A DNA stretch of 64,000 bases. It comes from Doryteuthis pealeii. Its lineage: Eukaryota; Mollusca; Cephalopoda; Myopsida; Loliginidae. The notes beneath the pieces were generated by a model that saw only the letters and a list, made by a program, of their open reading frames with translations, was not told where the DNA came from and searched no databases. Numbering within the stretch: position 1 is the stretch's first letter; every line of letters starts with the position of its first letter. Positions 8,640 through 19,110 of the stretch are shown here, piece by piece. The DNA lies in NCBI GenBank assembly GCA_023376005.1, contig CM042157.1, positions 51,977,833 through 52,041,832 on the forward strand, given 5' to 3'. The position numbers and the translations under genes were made by a program.

Positions 8640-9889
8640 TTAAACATGGATTTTATGCCATATTTAGACAGCGTTTACAGCCATATTTGAGCAAAATTGA
8701 CCAAAAAAATAGTTTTAAATATATTAAAAATAGATTACATGTGTAATATTATTTTGCTTTTTTTTACTGATGTTCATTATGTACTTTCCGACTTAGACAA
8801 AAATTTGACCTTAAATAATCGATTTGATTAATTTTAATTCGTTTTTAAAATAAAAAGCAGACGAAAGATTGGGTATGCCTAGTATAAGTAATATAAGTTT
8901 ATGGGTATCAGTTATTAGTTTAATAGAAATGTTTTTTGCCTAAAGATTGGATTTACATAAAATATCGATTTGTAGATATTAAAGACTTTTTTAAAAATCT
9001 TTGACATCATACTGCTAAAAAAGAGATAGCTCCACTCTTAATCCATGCAATAATAAGTCAGCAGTTTATAATATAGATATTCTAATATTAATATAGAAGC
9101 TAAATTGATAACACTGAAACTTTTTTTAGAAATAAGCAAAAAAAATTAAAACACCCATAATAACTCTAAAGTAAAAACAAGATTTTTTAAAATTAGCTAA
9201 AGAATATAAGACAACATATACATAAAACAAGTAAACCCATTGAAACATACAAAAACTTGAGTAGAATGGTTTAATAACACAGAAAAAATAATTCTGTATT
9301 TATACAGTTTGATATATAACTGACAAAATATTGAACAGAGCAATGAACTTTATGTTCTATATAGATATGCATGGTGAAAAGTGGGAAATAATTAAACATT
9401 GTAGAAAGTTAATCCTTTTTCATAAGGAAGCAGACTGAATCAAAAATCAAGAAAGAAATTTTAACGTATCTTTTGGAATTTCAATGGAGCTGAATATTTA
9501 GATAAATTCGATTTTTTTTTCTCTGTTTTGGACAGAATATATTGGTTTGTATAGAGATGATGACTAATTAATTCTCAATGGTTACAAGTAAAGAAATATT
9601 TATATAATCAGTTGATCAACAAGTTATTTAAATAGTAGGAATTCAGCATTGAAATTAAGACAAGCATGAAAAAAGTTAATTATTTTGATATTACATTCAA
9701 TCTTAAAAAGGATAAATTTCAAACATCTACACTAATATTTCAATTCATATTAAAACTTTAACTAATCACCTCAAACTTTGTTTAAATAATTGCTTGTGTC
9801 AGTGAGCCACATATTGCCCGTGAACTTAAGCAATAACAAAGCTTTTGGATAGGGAAAGAGGAATATGAAACAAAAAAAAAAAAAGGTTT
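8640..9889. other. AT-rich sequence without a gene
   Basis: The first 200 bases share motifs (TTACATGTGTAATATTATTTTGC, and an ACTTAGACAAAAA segment) with 44720-44800 and 46325-46400, so they belong to a dispersed repeat. The remainder is AT-rich with no coding or structural signal that I can support. Confidence 0.5.
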
Positions 9890-9970
9890 GAGTAATCCAG
9901 ATTATATTTCTTGTTGATGCTATTTTTATTAAAAAAATAGCATCAACAAGAAATAAAATCTGGATTGCTC
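9890..9970. repeat. Hairpin with about 38-bp arms
   Basis: The left arm from GAGTAATCCAGATT is answered by AATCTGGATTGCTC on the right, with the inner arms (CTTGTTGATGCTATTTTT) perfectly paired and almost no loop. One or two mismatches occur. A poly-C/CA tract follows directly. Confidence 0.9.
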
Positions 9971-10029
9971 CCCCCCCACACACACACACCATTTGATGAA
10001 GTAGTAAAAACAAAGACTGATAAACGTTT

Positions 10030-10552
10030 TTAAATTTGATTAATAAACATTTTTCTAAAACAAGTATACTACATAAAATATTGAATAAAAATACTATAAA
10101 AATTAGCTACAGTTCTATGGACAATATCCACAAAATAATACAAAAATGTAATCATAAAATAATTATTAATAATGGAGATTCGCTTCTGGTTTTTGTCTGT
10201 AACAAAAATTACGTCACTGCTTATGTCACATTACCCAAAATCGTCATAACATAGAATAAATACACTCAAAATTTGAACATGCAACATTAGACAGTCCTCA
10301 TTGTTCTTTAAAACAAGTTTTAATAAATACATGACTGGTATTATATATCTATATAGTTTGTTTTATTTTAATACATATTTAAAGTTTACATTTCAAATTG
10401 TTTTATTTTTTAATCCTTTACTGAATTTGATGATTTTACTTACTTAGGGTACAAACTCGCTGACATTGAATTTTTTACTCGCACCCCTCAGGCAATATGT
10501 TTCAAAAATCTATTTTTACATCGCCTGGCGGGCGTTTTTTATTTTGTACTAG
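10030..10552 (+). mobile_element. Helitron-like element, CGCC family, copy 1 (start uncertain)
   Basis: The right end has the short hairpin CGCC..GGCG within ATCGCCTGGCGGGCG (10520-10534), a T-rich spacer and CTAG at 10549-10552, followed by TATATA. The preceding 360 bases match the copy ending at 34821, including a TTTGTCTGTAACAAAAATTA block near 10192 and the CCTCAGGCAATATGTTTC block near 10486, and match in reverse the end at 33072. No coding sequence is present. The 5' end is set only by where similarity fades. Confidence 0.5.
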
Positions 10553-11128
10553 TATATATAAAAAAAACATGGTGTTAAGAAAAACCCTACCTGTAAATGT
10601 AGAAGAATGAGTGCCCTTTGGAAGATAAACATTTAATTAAAAATGTAATTTTCAAAGTTACTATAAATGATAATAACAGGCCTGATATGGTTTATATAGG
10701 GGCCACTGAAAGGTCCTAGAAGGAAAGATACAATAATAACAAGGCTTCAATCAAAAATAGGTATATTTATGCTGTCTAAATATGTTTGTTAATGTAAAGA
10801 AAAAAAAATGTCAAAGAACTTAAAAATTGAATGGTCTATAGTATATTGCATAGAATTAGGGGTGAGACAATGAAAATTGTGCCTGAGGAAAAAAACTGAA
10901 CATTATTTGATTCCCTAATCTGGATTAGGAAATCTAAACAAAATATCATAATTCATAGCAAGGTACTAAACTAAACACTTAACTTTATTAATTTAGTGCT
11001 AAATTGGATCATGGGATTTAGTTTTTATGACTTCCAAATATGAGAGTATCATAAATTCAGTTGTATTGTTTCAATGATTCTTAACTGATGATTGGTATTG
11101 TAAAATTCTGAGTTGTATGATACACAAA

Positions 11129-11140
<12 letters not shown>
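10553..11140. other. AT-rich sequence without a gene
   Basis: No feature is recognised. A 12-base inverted repeat around 10913-10930 (CCTAATCTGGATTAGG) is the only small structure. Confidence 0.5.
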
Positions 11141-11175
<35 letters not shown>

Positions 11176-12200
11176 AAGTTTGATATGTACGTGTCGATAT
11201 ATGACTCCAAAATGGGGAGTCACTCAGATTCAAAATCTTGCATACACATTAAAATCCTTCTAACTAAGAAACACCCCAAATTTGGTGATTTATTTTTACT
11301 CATTAAGGGATATAATTAATTAATTAAACCAAAATCAACCAATTTGCGGAACTGTCCCTATACCAGCTCCTGCTGCTAATAAAATATTGTCCGCTGCCTG
11401 CTTTCTATTATAGCGATACCAGCAGTTAGTGAACAAAATTTTTGTTGGCAAAATGGCAGTCTAGGCCGTTCAGCTCGGAATCTCTCGCCTATTTATTATC
11501 CAATCTTAAAATATTTATATGGTTAGAATGAAAATAAAATAATATTTCTGAATATGTAATTTGTATGTGTTTTTATCGATTGAATCGTTTTTTCCAGTGA
11601 GTTAAAAAATTGGCCTGCTATTAAACTGATGAATTCATATGTACAAAAGAGTTTTAGAAATAAATAAATAAATAAAACACTATTATAAACAAAAAAATTG
11701 GAATACGGACAATTGTAAATATTTAATTCTTACTCCTCAACGGAGGTGCAGTCGGCGTATTATACAGTCCAAGCTGACAAACCTAAATAAATAAGGAAGT
11801 TTAATACATAACTCCTTTAAATTGTTACTTTTTGGGGGGTAAATAAGAAAATAAACCAAACAAATTTATCTTTATCACTTTAACGCAACAAGCAATTGAA
11901 TTTAAGTTTTTGTCATATATACAAAACGTTTTTGAAAAAAATATATTTCAAAACACTCAAGTTTAGGATTACATTTAAAAAAATGATATTTAAATGTAAA
12001 CGAAGAAAAATATTTCATTAAATTAAACAAACATTGTACTATACGAATTATCAGCAATTTTTAAAATTTGATTAATCATTTTCCTCTCTTTTTTTTTAAA
12101 TTTGATAAATTTCTCTCTCTTACTCCTGTTTTCTCTTTCTCCCCTCCCTCTCTGGTGTTACTATTTTTTTTAAATCTGGTTTTAAAATGGTATATATATA
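11141..12200 (+). mobile_element. Helitron-like element, family 1, copy a
   Basis: It opens after an (AT)n tract with AAGGAAGTTTGATATGTACG and shares hundreds of bases with the copies at 19576-21285 and 40068-42273 (TGCATACACATTAAAATCCT, the AACCAAAATCAACCAATTTG block, and the CTCTTACTCCTGTTTTCTC block near the end). It contains a remnant of repeat R near 11735-11762. The terminal hairpin and CTAG seen in the other two copies are degenerate here; the copy breaks down near 12195. Confidence 0.6.
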
Positions 12201-12389
12201 TTGATTCTGATAGCTTTTTAATTTAATGCATCCTGAGACGCATGTATTTGATTTGAATGAGTCCACAGGAAATTTGATGGGTCCCAACTAAAATTTCTTA
12301 AATTGTAGGGGTTTTATCTATGAACTGGGGAAACAACTAAATCTTGTACCCTATCCTGAGAAAATATTGAAATGCATTTACAGTTAACT

Positions 12390-13592
12390 TGAAGTGGTAT
12401 GCAGGTATATACCTATCAGCATCTCTGTATATGTATGAATATCATTTGATGAAAGATATTTGTCCTCAAATCCTTCCTGAGACTCAATGTGGTTTCAGGT
12501 CAGGCAGGGGTACAATAGATATGATATTTTGTGTAAGGCAGCTCCAATAGTATTATATAGAACACCATATGTCTCTCTTTCAGGTTTTTGTCAACTTGAC
12601 TTTTGACAATAAAAAGGGAAGCTCTATAGTTAACTATTGACAAACAAGGCTGTCCTCCAATCTTTCTTTTTTTAAATGTTCAATGAACTGCATTGAAACA
12701 TGGTAAGCTAATGTGGCTTTCAATAGAGAGCTCTCACAAGCAATAGCAGTTGATAATGGAGTTAAGCAGTATAATATACCGGTACCAACCCTATTTACAA
12801 TACATTTTGCTACTATCCTGGTCTATACTTTTCATGACTGTGATAAGGGAGTACATTTAAGATTTCAGATATCTGGACAAATCTTTAATCATACTTGCTT
12901 TAATTGTAAATCCCAAATCTTCAGTGCACTCATCAGAGAATTGCTATAAGCTGATAGTGCTTATGTTGTGACTCACTCCTTGAGAGATATATAGGATATC
13001 ATGGGTAGGTTTTCATCTGCTTGTGGAAAATTTTGGGTTGACATTAAGTTTGGAGAAAACTAAAGTAATGTATACTCCAGCTGTTGGCAAACATATGTTG
13101 AGCCAGATATATTTGTCAATGGAACTAGATTAGGAGTTGTGGACACATTTGACTATTTGAGAAGTGTCATATCTCGGGATAGACTCTAAGATTCTTTGAA
13201 GAATTCAGAAAGCTAGTACAGTATTTGGCAAATTGGAGAAAAGAGTTTGGTCAGACAGGGGTATGACTGAACATACAAAGATTAGTGTTTACCAGACATG
13301 TGTTTTGACAAGTTTATTTTACTCCTTGGAAACATGGACAACCTATTAAGATGCTTGAGAAGAATTCTTATGATTCACTGATACTGAAATTTTGAAGAAA
13401 TCTGGATAGAATGTTTGATAATCAAGAATCAAATGCATTGGGCAGAGACACCTTGTCTGCATGAAGGATGATAAACCCCCTTTTCACCACTTCTACAGTG
13501 AGCTCACTAATGGAAAATGTCCTCATATGCCCAGATAAAGATATAAGGATTGTCTTAAAGAAAACTCAGTCTTTGTAAATATCTGTAAAATA
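12390..13592 (+). pseudogene. Degenerate LINE reverse transcriptase (APE-type, Jockey-like group)
   Basis: Read on the plus strand with many stops and frameshifts, this holds the RT palm and thumb of a LINE: LPETQCGFRSGRGTIDM near 12470-12520, a degenerate catalytic block, then VKQYNIPVPTLFTIHFATIL (12761-12820), RELL-AD (12936-12960, the residual polymerase A-D motif without its second Asp), and FDYLRSVIS near 13148. The order and wording match the reverse transcriptase whose endonuclease half appears at 51690-53360 in another place. It is a 5'-truncated, long-dead copy. One 78-residue open stretch (12713-12949) is only a part of it. Confidence 0.7.
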
Positions 13593-13901
13593 ATACTGGG
13601 CAACACAATTTTTGTTGAGTTAGATCTGACATTTGTTTTTAACTAACTTTTGGACTCTGAATCCAAAAAATTACCCCATTATTTTCTCTATTACATCAGC
13701 TTTTTGAGTAACAGGATACCCTCGCTTGGTCTCAAAAACATTAAAATACTGCGTTTAACAAATTTGTGTTTATTTCATAGAATGTTTTAAAAATTTACAA
13801 TGGAAAATAATATGAAATTGCTTGTCTGTAATGTTTGTACAAATCCATCTTGTTCATACAAAGGATATTGTTACTGTAAGTCAATTTGTATGCAATAAAA
13901 T

Positions 13902-13953
13902 TATACGTGTAAATTTTTACCTTGACTACTTAAGGTAAAAATTTACACGTATA
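13902..13953. repeat. Hairpin with 22-bp perfect arms
   Basis: TATACGTGTAAATTTTTACC.. at 13902-13923 is repeated in inverse at 13932-13953 around an 8-base loop. The homologous place in the second CACTG copy (about 49030-49055) has only the right arm, so the left arm was gained here or lost there. Confidence 0.9.
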
Positions 13954-13989
13954 GTTTTTTCTTGAGTGTTCCACCTGTGAACAATTTCA

Positions 13990-14895
13990 CTTTATGCTTC
14001 AACAATAGTTAGCCATCATAGTTACACCCCATATACCTTGATACCATTCCTCCATGAATTTCAAATCTTGCTTTCATTCATCTTGCTCATTGCTGACAAC
14101 ACCAAGGGTTTCCAAAAAGTTAGCAACATGGCTATGCAGAAAATGAAACTTGATGCTCATGTTGCAATCGAGCATTTTGTGGTTATCCAATAGTTTCTAG
14201 ACAATTTCTGTTTAATTCTTTGGGTATTTTCAAAAAAGTTCATGACAAGGTCTTTGAATGATAACCAAGTATTCTTTTTGATTCTGACATTATCCTGATG
14301 AAATGTTAATCTTTGATAACTTGCCAAATCTGTCGACCATTAAACACACCGGCCTTGATTTTTTTCAATTGATGGGTCAGGAAATGCCGAAATGATGTAC
14401 TTGAAACAGTTGCCTTCAGTTGGCAATGCTTTAATGAATTGCTTAAAGAGACCAAATTTCATGTGCAAGGTGGGAATATAATTTTCTTTATGTCAACAAA
14501 TGGCTTATGTAGAATGTTGGGATCAACAGGTTTGAAGGCAGATCTTAGAGGCCAATTCCATTCTAAAGTCAACACAGATGATCCAACTGTGTTTGTGATA
14601 TTGCAACAACTCACTGACTCTTTATGTCCTTATATTTTTCCTGAAGACAAACTGAATGCCTAATTGTGACTGCACCATATAAATTACCATTGTGGAGTAA
14701 GACACACTTTAAGCTCTGCTTTGAGCTATTGATGAACATTTGCTATTCAGTTGAGTTGTAGATTGGAATTTCTTCAGTAAACGCTGTATGTCTTGGCAAT
14801 GGCAATGTATAAACCTACTGTCACTTTGAAAGAAATCCGTTTTCTCTCAATTAAAAGTAGGATTCTTTCACTCCTTTTTCAAGCAAGTTTTTCTT
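13990..14895 (-). pseudogene. Transposon protein of the CACTG element, C-terminal part, broken
   Basis: On the minus strand, pieces of a conserved but uncharacterised protein can be followed across frames: WPLRSAFKPVDPNI, FVDIKKIIFPPC, a KIKAGVFNGRQIWQVIKD block (about 14290-14345), and degenerate KFEIHG-like sequence near 14060. In intact relatives that I recall from arthropod and mollusc genomes, these correspond to a PPRTSF..VDP..VLLPPLHIKLGL region, a KAGVFDGPQI block and a GERFHQDI..ERYQGRW tail. The chemistry is unknown; the position inside a TIR element suggests a transposase. Multiple stops make this copy inactive. Confidence 0.6.
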
Positions 14896-14900
14896 ATTTT

Positions 14901-15077
14901 TGTAGTAGTAGTCGTAGTATCTTTAGTAAGCGTCTTCTCGCGTTAAGCGTGAATAGCAGTTCTCCTGGCCTTTGAAATGCCAGGTTATTAAATAGTCATT
15001 GAGTAGGTAAATATAAAGTTGGGTGCTCTCTGCAGACACCCACACTACTTAGTTGAACAGTCCACTTCTACTCTACA
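14901..15077 (-). repeat. 3' LTR of LTR-4 (left copy)
   Basis: It reads TGTAGTAGTAG to CTACTCTACA and matches 17601-17779 with scattered differences and short indels. On the minus strand it is the 3' LTR. Confidence 0.92.
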
Positions 15078-15286
15078 GGCTCACTCCCCTCTCTGACTAC
15101 GGAATGGATTTATGTGGTCAATTGTAGGTTTGCCTCAGAATATGTATGTGAATAGCCTCGCATTTGTAGAGGCAGATTTCTCAAGGCTCGCGTTTTTTGA
15201 TACGACTGTTGTATTGACTGATATTGGTTTTCTTTATTAACCCACATTAATCCTCGGTATCATCGATTTCCATCTTTTTTGGTTCA

Positions 15287-15804
15287 TTACTGGATGTCAT
15301 TAGAGTAACTTCCACCCAACCAGTATATCGGTCTGCATATGTAACAATTCTTTCCGTGCAGGTCGAAAATGTCAACCACGTTTTGTTGGAAAGGGAACTC
15401 AAGATTAGATGGCGGCATCAATGGTTCTTTAGGCTGCAACAGTGTGATAGAGCTGCAAACTCTGCATTGGGCTCTGGTCTGCCTAACACTGGCATCTAAA
15501 CCTGGCCAAGACAGGCATTGTCTCGCATTTGCTAGCATGCCATTTACACACTGGTTACTGACGGGAGGTCCTTGCATGAGTTGGGAAAGCCAACCCATAT
15601 ACATTCTACCAAAGTCTGGCATTCTTCATCAGAGGCTGCTGCTGCTACAATCCTATCCCACGTGATCGCCCTCAATCTGGGGTCATGTTCATATGTGGAC
15701 GTGAATGCAGCCTTGATGGCACTGTCGATTGGTTCATCTTTGTCAGTTTTGTTCGTCTTGTAGGCTGCACATCTATGCATCTGTTGTATATGCACAGCTG
15801 ACAT
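15287..15804 (-). pseudogene. pol: Integrase remnant of LTR-4
   Basis: Two overlapping minus-strand frames carry the join. The upstream one has DPRLRAITWDRIVAAAASD and ECQTLVECI, a spacer typical of this element group before integrase. The downstream one begins the HHCC region: VNGMLANARQCLSWPGLD, then C-x2-C in AQCRVC, and FPFQQNVVDIFDLHGK where the Asp of VVDIF stands at the first catalytic position. The open frame ends soon after at 15287 and neither the SDNG nor the Glu motif follows. About fifty residues expected between the two parts, including the HHCC histidines, are also gone. It is therefore truncated on both sides. Confidence 0.75.
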
Positions 15805-16270
15805 CTGAGGATGGTCTGTTGAGTCCTTTAATGGGGTTCATACTGGATATCGAGATGCACAGTCGGGCATGAGTACGAAAATATCTGTAGCGACCCCACT
15901 CCATAATATATGTGGTGGCAACTCATTCCGTCAGTGAAAGTGGTAAGCTGTGGTACCTGTTCCATGCATCCAGAACTGTTTTCCTGGTCCGGGCCAGTAC
16001 AATGGAAATGGGGGTATGATGAGTTCACCCAGTGCAACGTCACGATCAAGGTCCTCTTTTACTTTTTTCTTCCAAATGATGAGGGACTGGTATAGGTGTG
16101 TGAACCACTGACAGTTACATCAGGGGAAAATATGTCTATTGGTTTTCCTGTCATAGTTTGTAATGGTTAGTGTAGGCACATGTTAAATACACTGGATTTC
16201 AAGTGATTGAGTATCCACTGTTCCAGTCGGGGTCTCTCAGTTTCAGTGGGAAGGAACAGGATGGTACTAG
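15805..16270 (-). pseudogene. pol: Reverse transcriptase N-terminal remnant of LTR-4
   Basis: On the minus strand, frames encode fragments of the RT fingers and early palm: a K-P-I-D-I-F-S-P-D-V segment near 16110-16145, a YHSLPL-like segment near 15925-15945 and GRYRYFR near 15880-15900. These match the order seen in related gypsy-type Pol proteins I recall, in which the YxDD motif should follow about 60 residues later. Here the sequence passes straight to the pre-integrase spacer, so the catalytic palm and RNase H are deleted. Confidence 0.5.
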
Positions 16271-16880
16271 GCATCAGTGGAATGGGTTCTCTGTTCAGAC
16301 ATGTGCTCTTGCTTCCTTCATTAGTGACCCTTATTAAGTTGAGTTGGGATGTCTGGGCAGAGAAATCAGGCGATAATATTCATGAACAAAATCCCTTTTA
16401 TATCAAGCTGGTTGTTCATAATACCACATGTATGATGGCTAGTTTGCACGAGATATCTTTCCAGACACTTGAAACGTTTTAATATTTCTGGTCAACTTGA
16501 GCCCCTTTATCGGCAAACGTGAGAATAGAATGGCTGCTGTTGCTTATCATTCCAGTTTGAGTGTGCCCGAATGCCCTGTTAGTCCAATGCATTATGGTCC
16601 ATTCTACTGTCACCGACATTGTGCATCAGGGACATTTGGTTTAAATTGCTTCCCATTTCACAAAAGATGAGGCACCACCTTGGACGGTGTTGAACCAATT
16701 TTGTGATTCCTTGTTGATCTCTTAGTATAGCGAGTAAGAGGGGGGGGGTTAAACTAGTGTTTAAAAAAGTGAATGAGCCACTTTCAGTCTTGTACTTTGT
16801 TGATCTGCTAGTGGTTTCAGTTCAAACTTTAGCCGATTTTCATCATACCTTTTTAAGGCAGACCCCTAATTCCAACATTT
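16271..16880 (-). other. Degenerate LTR-4 interior
   Basis: Between the gag remnant and the RT remnant the minus strand should hold nucleocapsid and protease. I could not find a clean CCHC knuckle or a D-[ST]-G motif, so this stretch is too decayed or too divergent to assign. Confidence 0.4.
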
Positions 16881-17512
16881 TGTAACATTGCCACTTAGTT
16901 GGTCGAACTTTGGCTCAAGTGTAGGGAGATTAGCGGCTTCAGCTAAAACTCAGTTCTAGTGTTCCTTGTTGGCAAGTCCTGCAATCATCTGCCCAGCTAT
17001 CATATCGCTGGAGTAGTTGACCTACTGTCTGCAGCCTTCCGCGTTGAGACAATCCACTGTGAATGCACAAAATTTGGATTGGGCTCGTAACCTTGCTAAA
17101 AACTGAGTTATTGGTTCACCTTCCACCTTGCGTATTGAATGGAAGATTTACCAATTAACTTCCATGTGCAAGCCTTTCACAGTGACAAACCGGATGTGTG
17201 ACAAGAGTCATCCCTCGGTAGCTGAATTTAAGCTTTCTGCCCCTATCAGGTCGAAAAGGAGCCTGTTGACTCTAGAAGTCAACAGGCTGAGCATGTCATT
17301 CTCAGTTCGTTGCATATTTCAATGGGGTCGGTAAGCCGGCATTTCTCTTTATAACAGGTCCATGCGTCAAGATATAATGCCCAGTTGTCAGTTGCATTAG
17401 GTTCTATAACAGGACGGTCTGGTTTCTTTATGCTGGATGTCTGCATTGTATTACGGGTTACATCTCTTCGAAGGGCGATAGTTTCCTTCTGTAGCTCAAC
17501 TATTTGTTGCAT
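16881..17512 (-). pseudogene. gag: Gag remnant of LTR-4
   Basis: The minus strand begins with a 77-residue open part (17279-17512) holding a short coiled-coil-like start, IVELQKETIALRRDV, and DNWALYLDAWTCYKEKCRL. Further on, in other frames, ITQFLARLRAQSKFCAF and MIAGQMIAGLANKEH are readable near 17000-17120. Both blocks match Gag proteins of a gypsy-type element group that I recall from molluscs and cnidarians. Frameshifts and stops separate the blocks. A 12-bp-arm palindrome (17260-17288) interrupts the region where the first open part ends. Confidence 0.6.
17260..17288. repeat. Short palindrome in LTR-4 gag
   Basis: AGCCTGTTGACT and AGTCAACAGGCT are perfect inverse copies around the 5-base centre CTAGA. 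Confidence 0.9.
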
Positions 17513-17600
17513 GAGTTAAACAATCAACTCAAGAGTCCCGCTTGGTACTGATGCTATGTTTTCTTCCACTTGTAAACCAGATCCTGCCCGCAGCGCCATT

Positions 17601-17779
17601 TGTAGTAGTAATTGTAGTATCTTTAGTAAGCGTCTTCTCGCATTAAGTGTGAATAGCAGTTCTCCCCGGTCTCTAAAATGCCAGGTTTAAATAAAATGCC
17701 ATTGAGTAGGTAAATATAAAGTTGGTGCTTCCTGCAGACACCCACACTACTTAGTGGAACAGTCCACTTCTACTCTACA
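17601..17779 (-). repeat. 5' LTR of LTR-4 (right copy)
   Basis: Matches 14901-15077. On the minus strand this is the promoter-side LTR, followed by the TGG-starting primer-binding site. Confidence 0.92.
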
Positions 17780-18172
17780 TTATTTAGTCTTGATGCTTGG
17801 AATTCTGAAGCCATTTTTTGATAGTCCCAAAACTTGTGCCAACTCATTCAACTGATGCTGATTGAATCCCCAATGAGCTGAATCATCTTCAGTTTCAAAA
17901 TTTGAATCATTACTATCACTGAGTTCATCATAATTAAGATCTTCAAGATATGGAGTTTGAATGAAAACTGACACTGGGATTTCAGTTGAATTAGGCACTA
18001 GAAGTATATCTGATGGTATTCTAGGATACTCAATTTTACATTTGTTTTTCTTGTTATTTGGTAAGGTTTTCATTAAGTAAAAGTAACAGACTATGCAATG
18101 ATATTTTGGCTCTCGCCAAATCATAGGTACACCAAATGCCAATTTATCATGTATTCCTTGATCCATATCCAT
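17780..18172 (-). pseudogene. Transposon protein of the CACTG element, N-terminal part
   Basis: This minus-strand frame of 130 residues is open from an internal Met to the point where LTR-4 cut the gene. It contains KLAFGVPMIWREP, a C-x2-C like pair in CIVCYF, KNKCKIEYPRIPS and ILLVPNSTEIPV, then an acidic serine-rich segment and HQLNELAQVLGLSK. This is the N-terminal architecture of the same uncharacterised protein as at 49546-49898: AFG-PM-WREP, CYFC, NK..IEYP.LPSA, then a leucine-rich LND/ELxxxLGLSK motif. The ending in IPSIKTK is at the LTR junction. Function is unknown; the cysteines suggest a metal-binding N-terminus. Confidence 0.65.
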
Positions 18173-18754
18173 AAACTCTCAACACACTGCTTGCACTTTT
18201 TGTGAGGGGCCCAAGACTTGTTTTAATCACCACGTTTTAATTTAAGATATATAAAATAGACCAGCTTCACAAATGGACTGATGTTTGCTCTTTGATTGAG
18301 AATCAACCTAGTCACCAGATCTGAAAAATTCAATGAAATAATCAACACAACCCTATTACTTACAGACAAACAATACAATTATGCTTATTTAGAAAGTAAG
18401 CTGTAGAGAAAAAACTTGATGCGATAAAAGAAAACTGACTGTAGTTTTGAAATCAGTATACCAATTTTAGTCTAAATCATGGAAAATAAAAACAGAAATT
18501 ATGTCCAACATTGTTCCCCATGGAAAGGAAAAATATTAGATAGAAATAAGTAATGCTGAAATATGAAGAGTAATTATACTGAGATTGAAAATAGGAAGAT
18601 ACAACGTGCAGAACTGAATAAGGTTGATTCATCTGTGAATCAGTCCATTGGTTCTGAGAATTGGTAATGCAAATTCTGCCATCAACATCTGTTATCAAAA
18701 GATGGAATATGTCGACTATGTTAAATCCCATAGTAACTTTAAGAAATTAAGTTT

Positions 18755-18988
18755 TTGTTGCCCCCTTGTCCTCATAGTAATACATGTGTTATTTGTGATA
18801 AAGTGTACAAATTAAGTACGGGATTAAAAAGACACATGAAGGTTCATAAAAATTATATTCCACAAGTAGATCCTATTAATTCTGTACATAATTTAAGCCA
18901 TATTTGTCAAATTTGCCTTAAGTCTTGTAAATCAGCAGTTCGGCTTAAGAGTCATGAACAAATATTAGTTATTAATCAGGATGTTTGA
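18755..18988 (+). CDS. Orphan two-finger C2H2 fragment
   Basis: A 77-residue open frame with one canonical zinc finger, CVICDKVYKLSTGLKRHMKVH (C-x2-C-x12-H-x3-H), and a second, CQICLKSCKSAVRLKSHEQ, lacking the last histidine. C2H2 fingers of this type with a GLKRH helix occur at the N-terminus of some LINE proteins and in host factors. No RT, promoter or splice signals could be tied to it. It lies between the right end of a CACTG transposon and a Penelope-like fragment, so it is more likely a transposon piece than a host gene. Confidence 0.4.
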   Translation: MLPPCPHSNTCVICDKVYKLSTGLKRHMKVHKNYIPQVDPINSVHNLSHICQICLKSCKSAVRLKSHEQILVINQDV

Positions 18989-19068
18989 GTTATAATCTTG
19001 AAGGTAAAGATGGCTATTATCTTTCAGGATATGGCAGTCATCATGTATAGATATATATAATGTATGTT

Positions 19069-19106
<38 letters not shown>

Positions 19107-19110
<4 letters not shown>

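Larger units (their letters stand above)
14894..17784 (-). mobile_element. LTR retrotransposon LTR-4 (Ty3/gypsy type), internally deleted
   Basis: LTRs at 14901-15077 and 17601-17779 flank a minus-strand interior with gag, a piece of the RT fingers and a truncated integrase. The primer-binding site TGGCGCTGCGGGCAGG lies two bases inside the minus-strand 5' LTR (17581-17598). A TTATT repeat flanks the element (14894-14898 and 17780-17784), offset by two bases on the left, and is probably the target duplication. The RT palm with YxDD, RNase H and the integrase catalytic core beyond the first Asp are missing. It sits inside the CACTG transposon. Confidence 0.85.
13594..18523 (-). mobile_element. 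CACTG-type DNA transposon, copy 1, interrupted by LTR-4
   Basis: The left end (TACTGGGCAACACAATTT at 13594) and right end (ending TTGTTCCCCA near 18520) are inverted relatives of the ends of the compact copy at 48493-50255. Inside, on the minus strand, is a broken gene for an uncharacterised transposon protein, in two parts separated by the LTR-4 insertion at 14901-17779. Removing LTR-4 leaves about 2 kb. Target duplication cannot be confirmed because the outermost bases have drifted. Confidence 0.65.

Noticed and set aside
12713..12949. Independent 78-residue gene
   Set aside because: Its residues fit the RT of the surrounding degenerate LINE.
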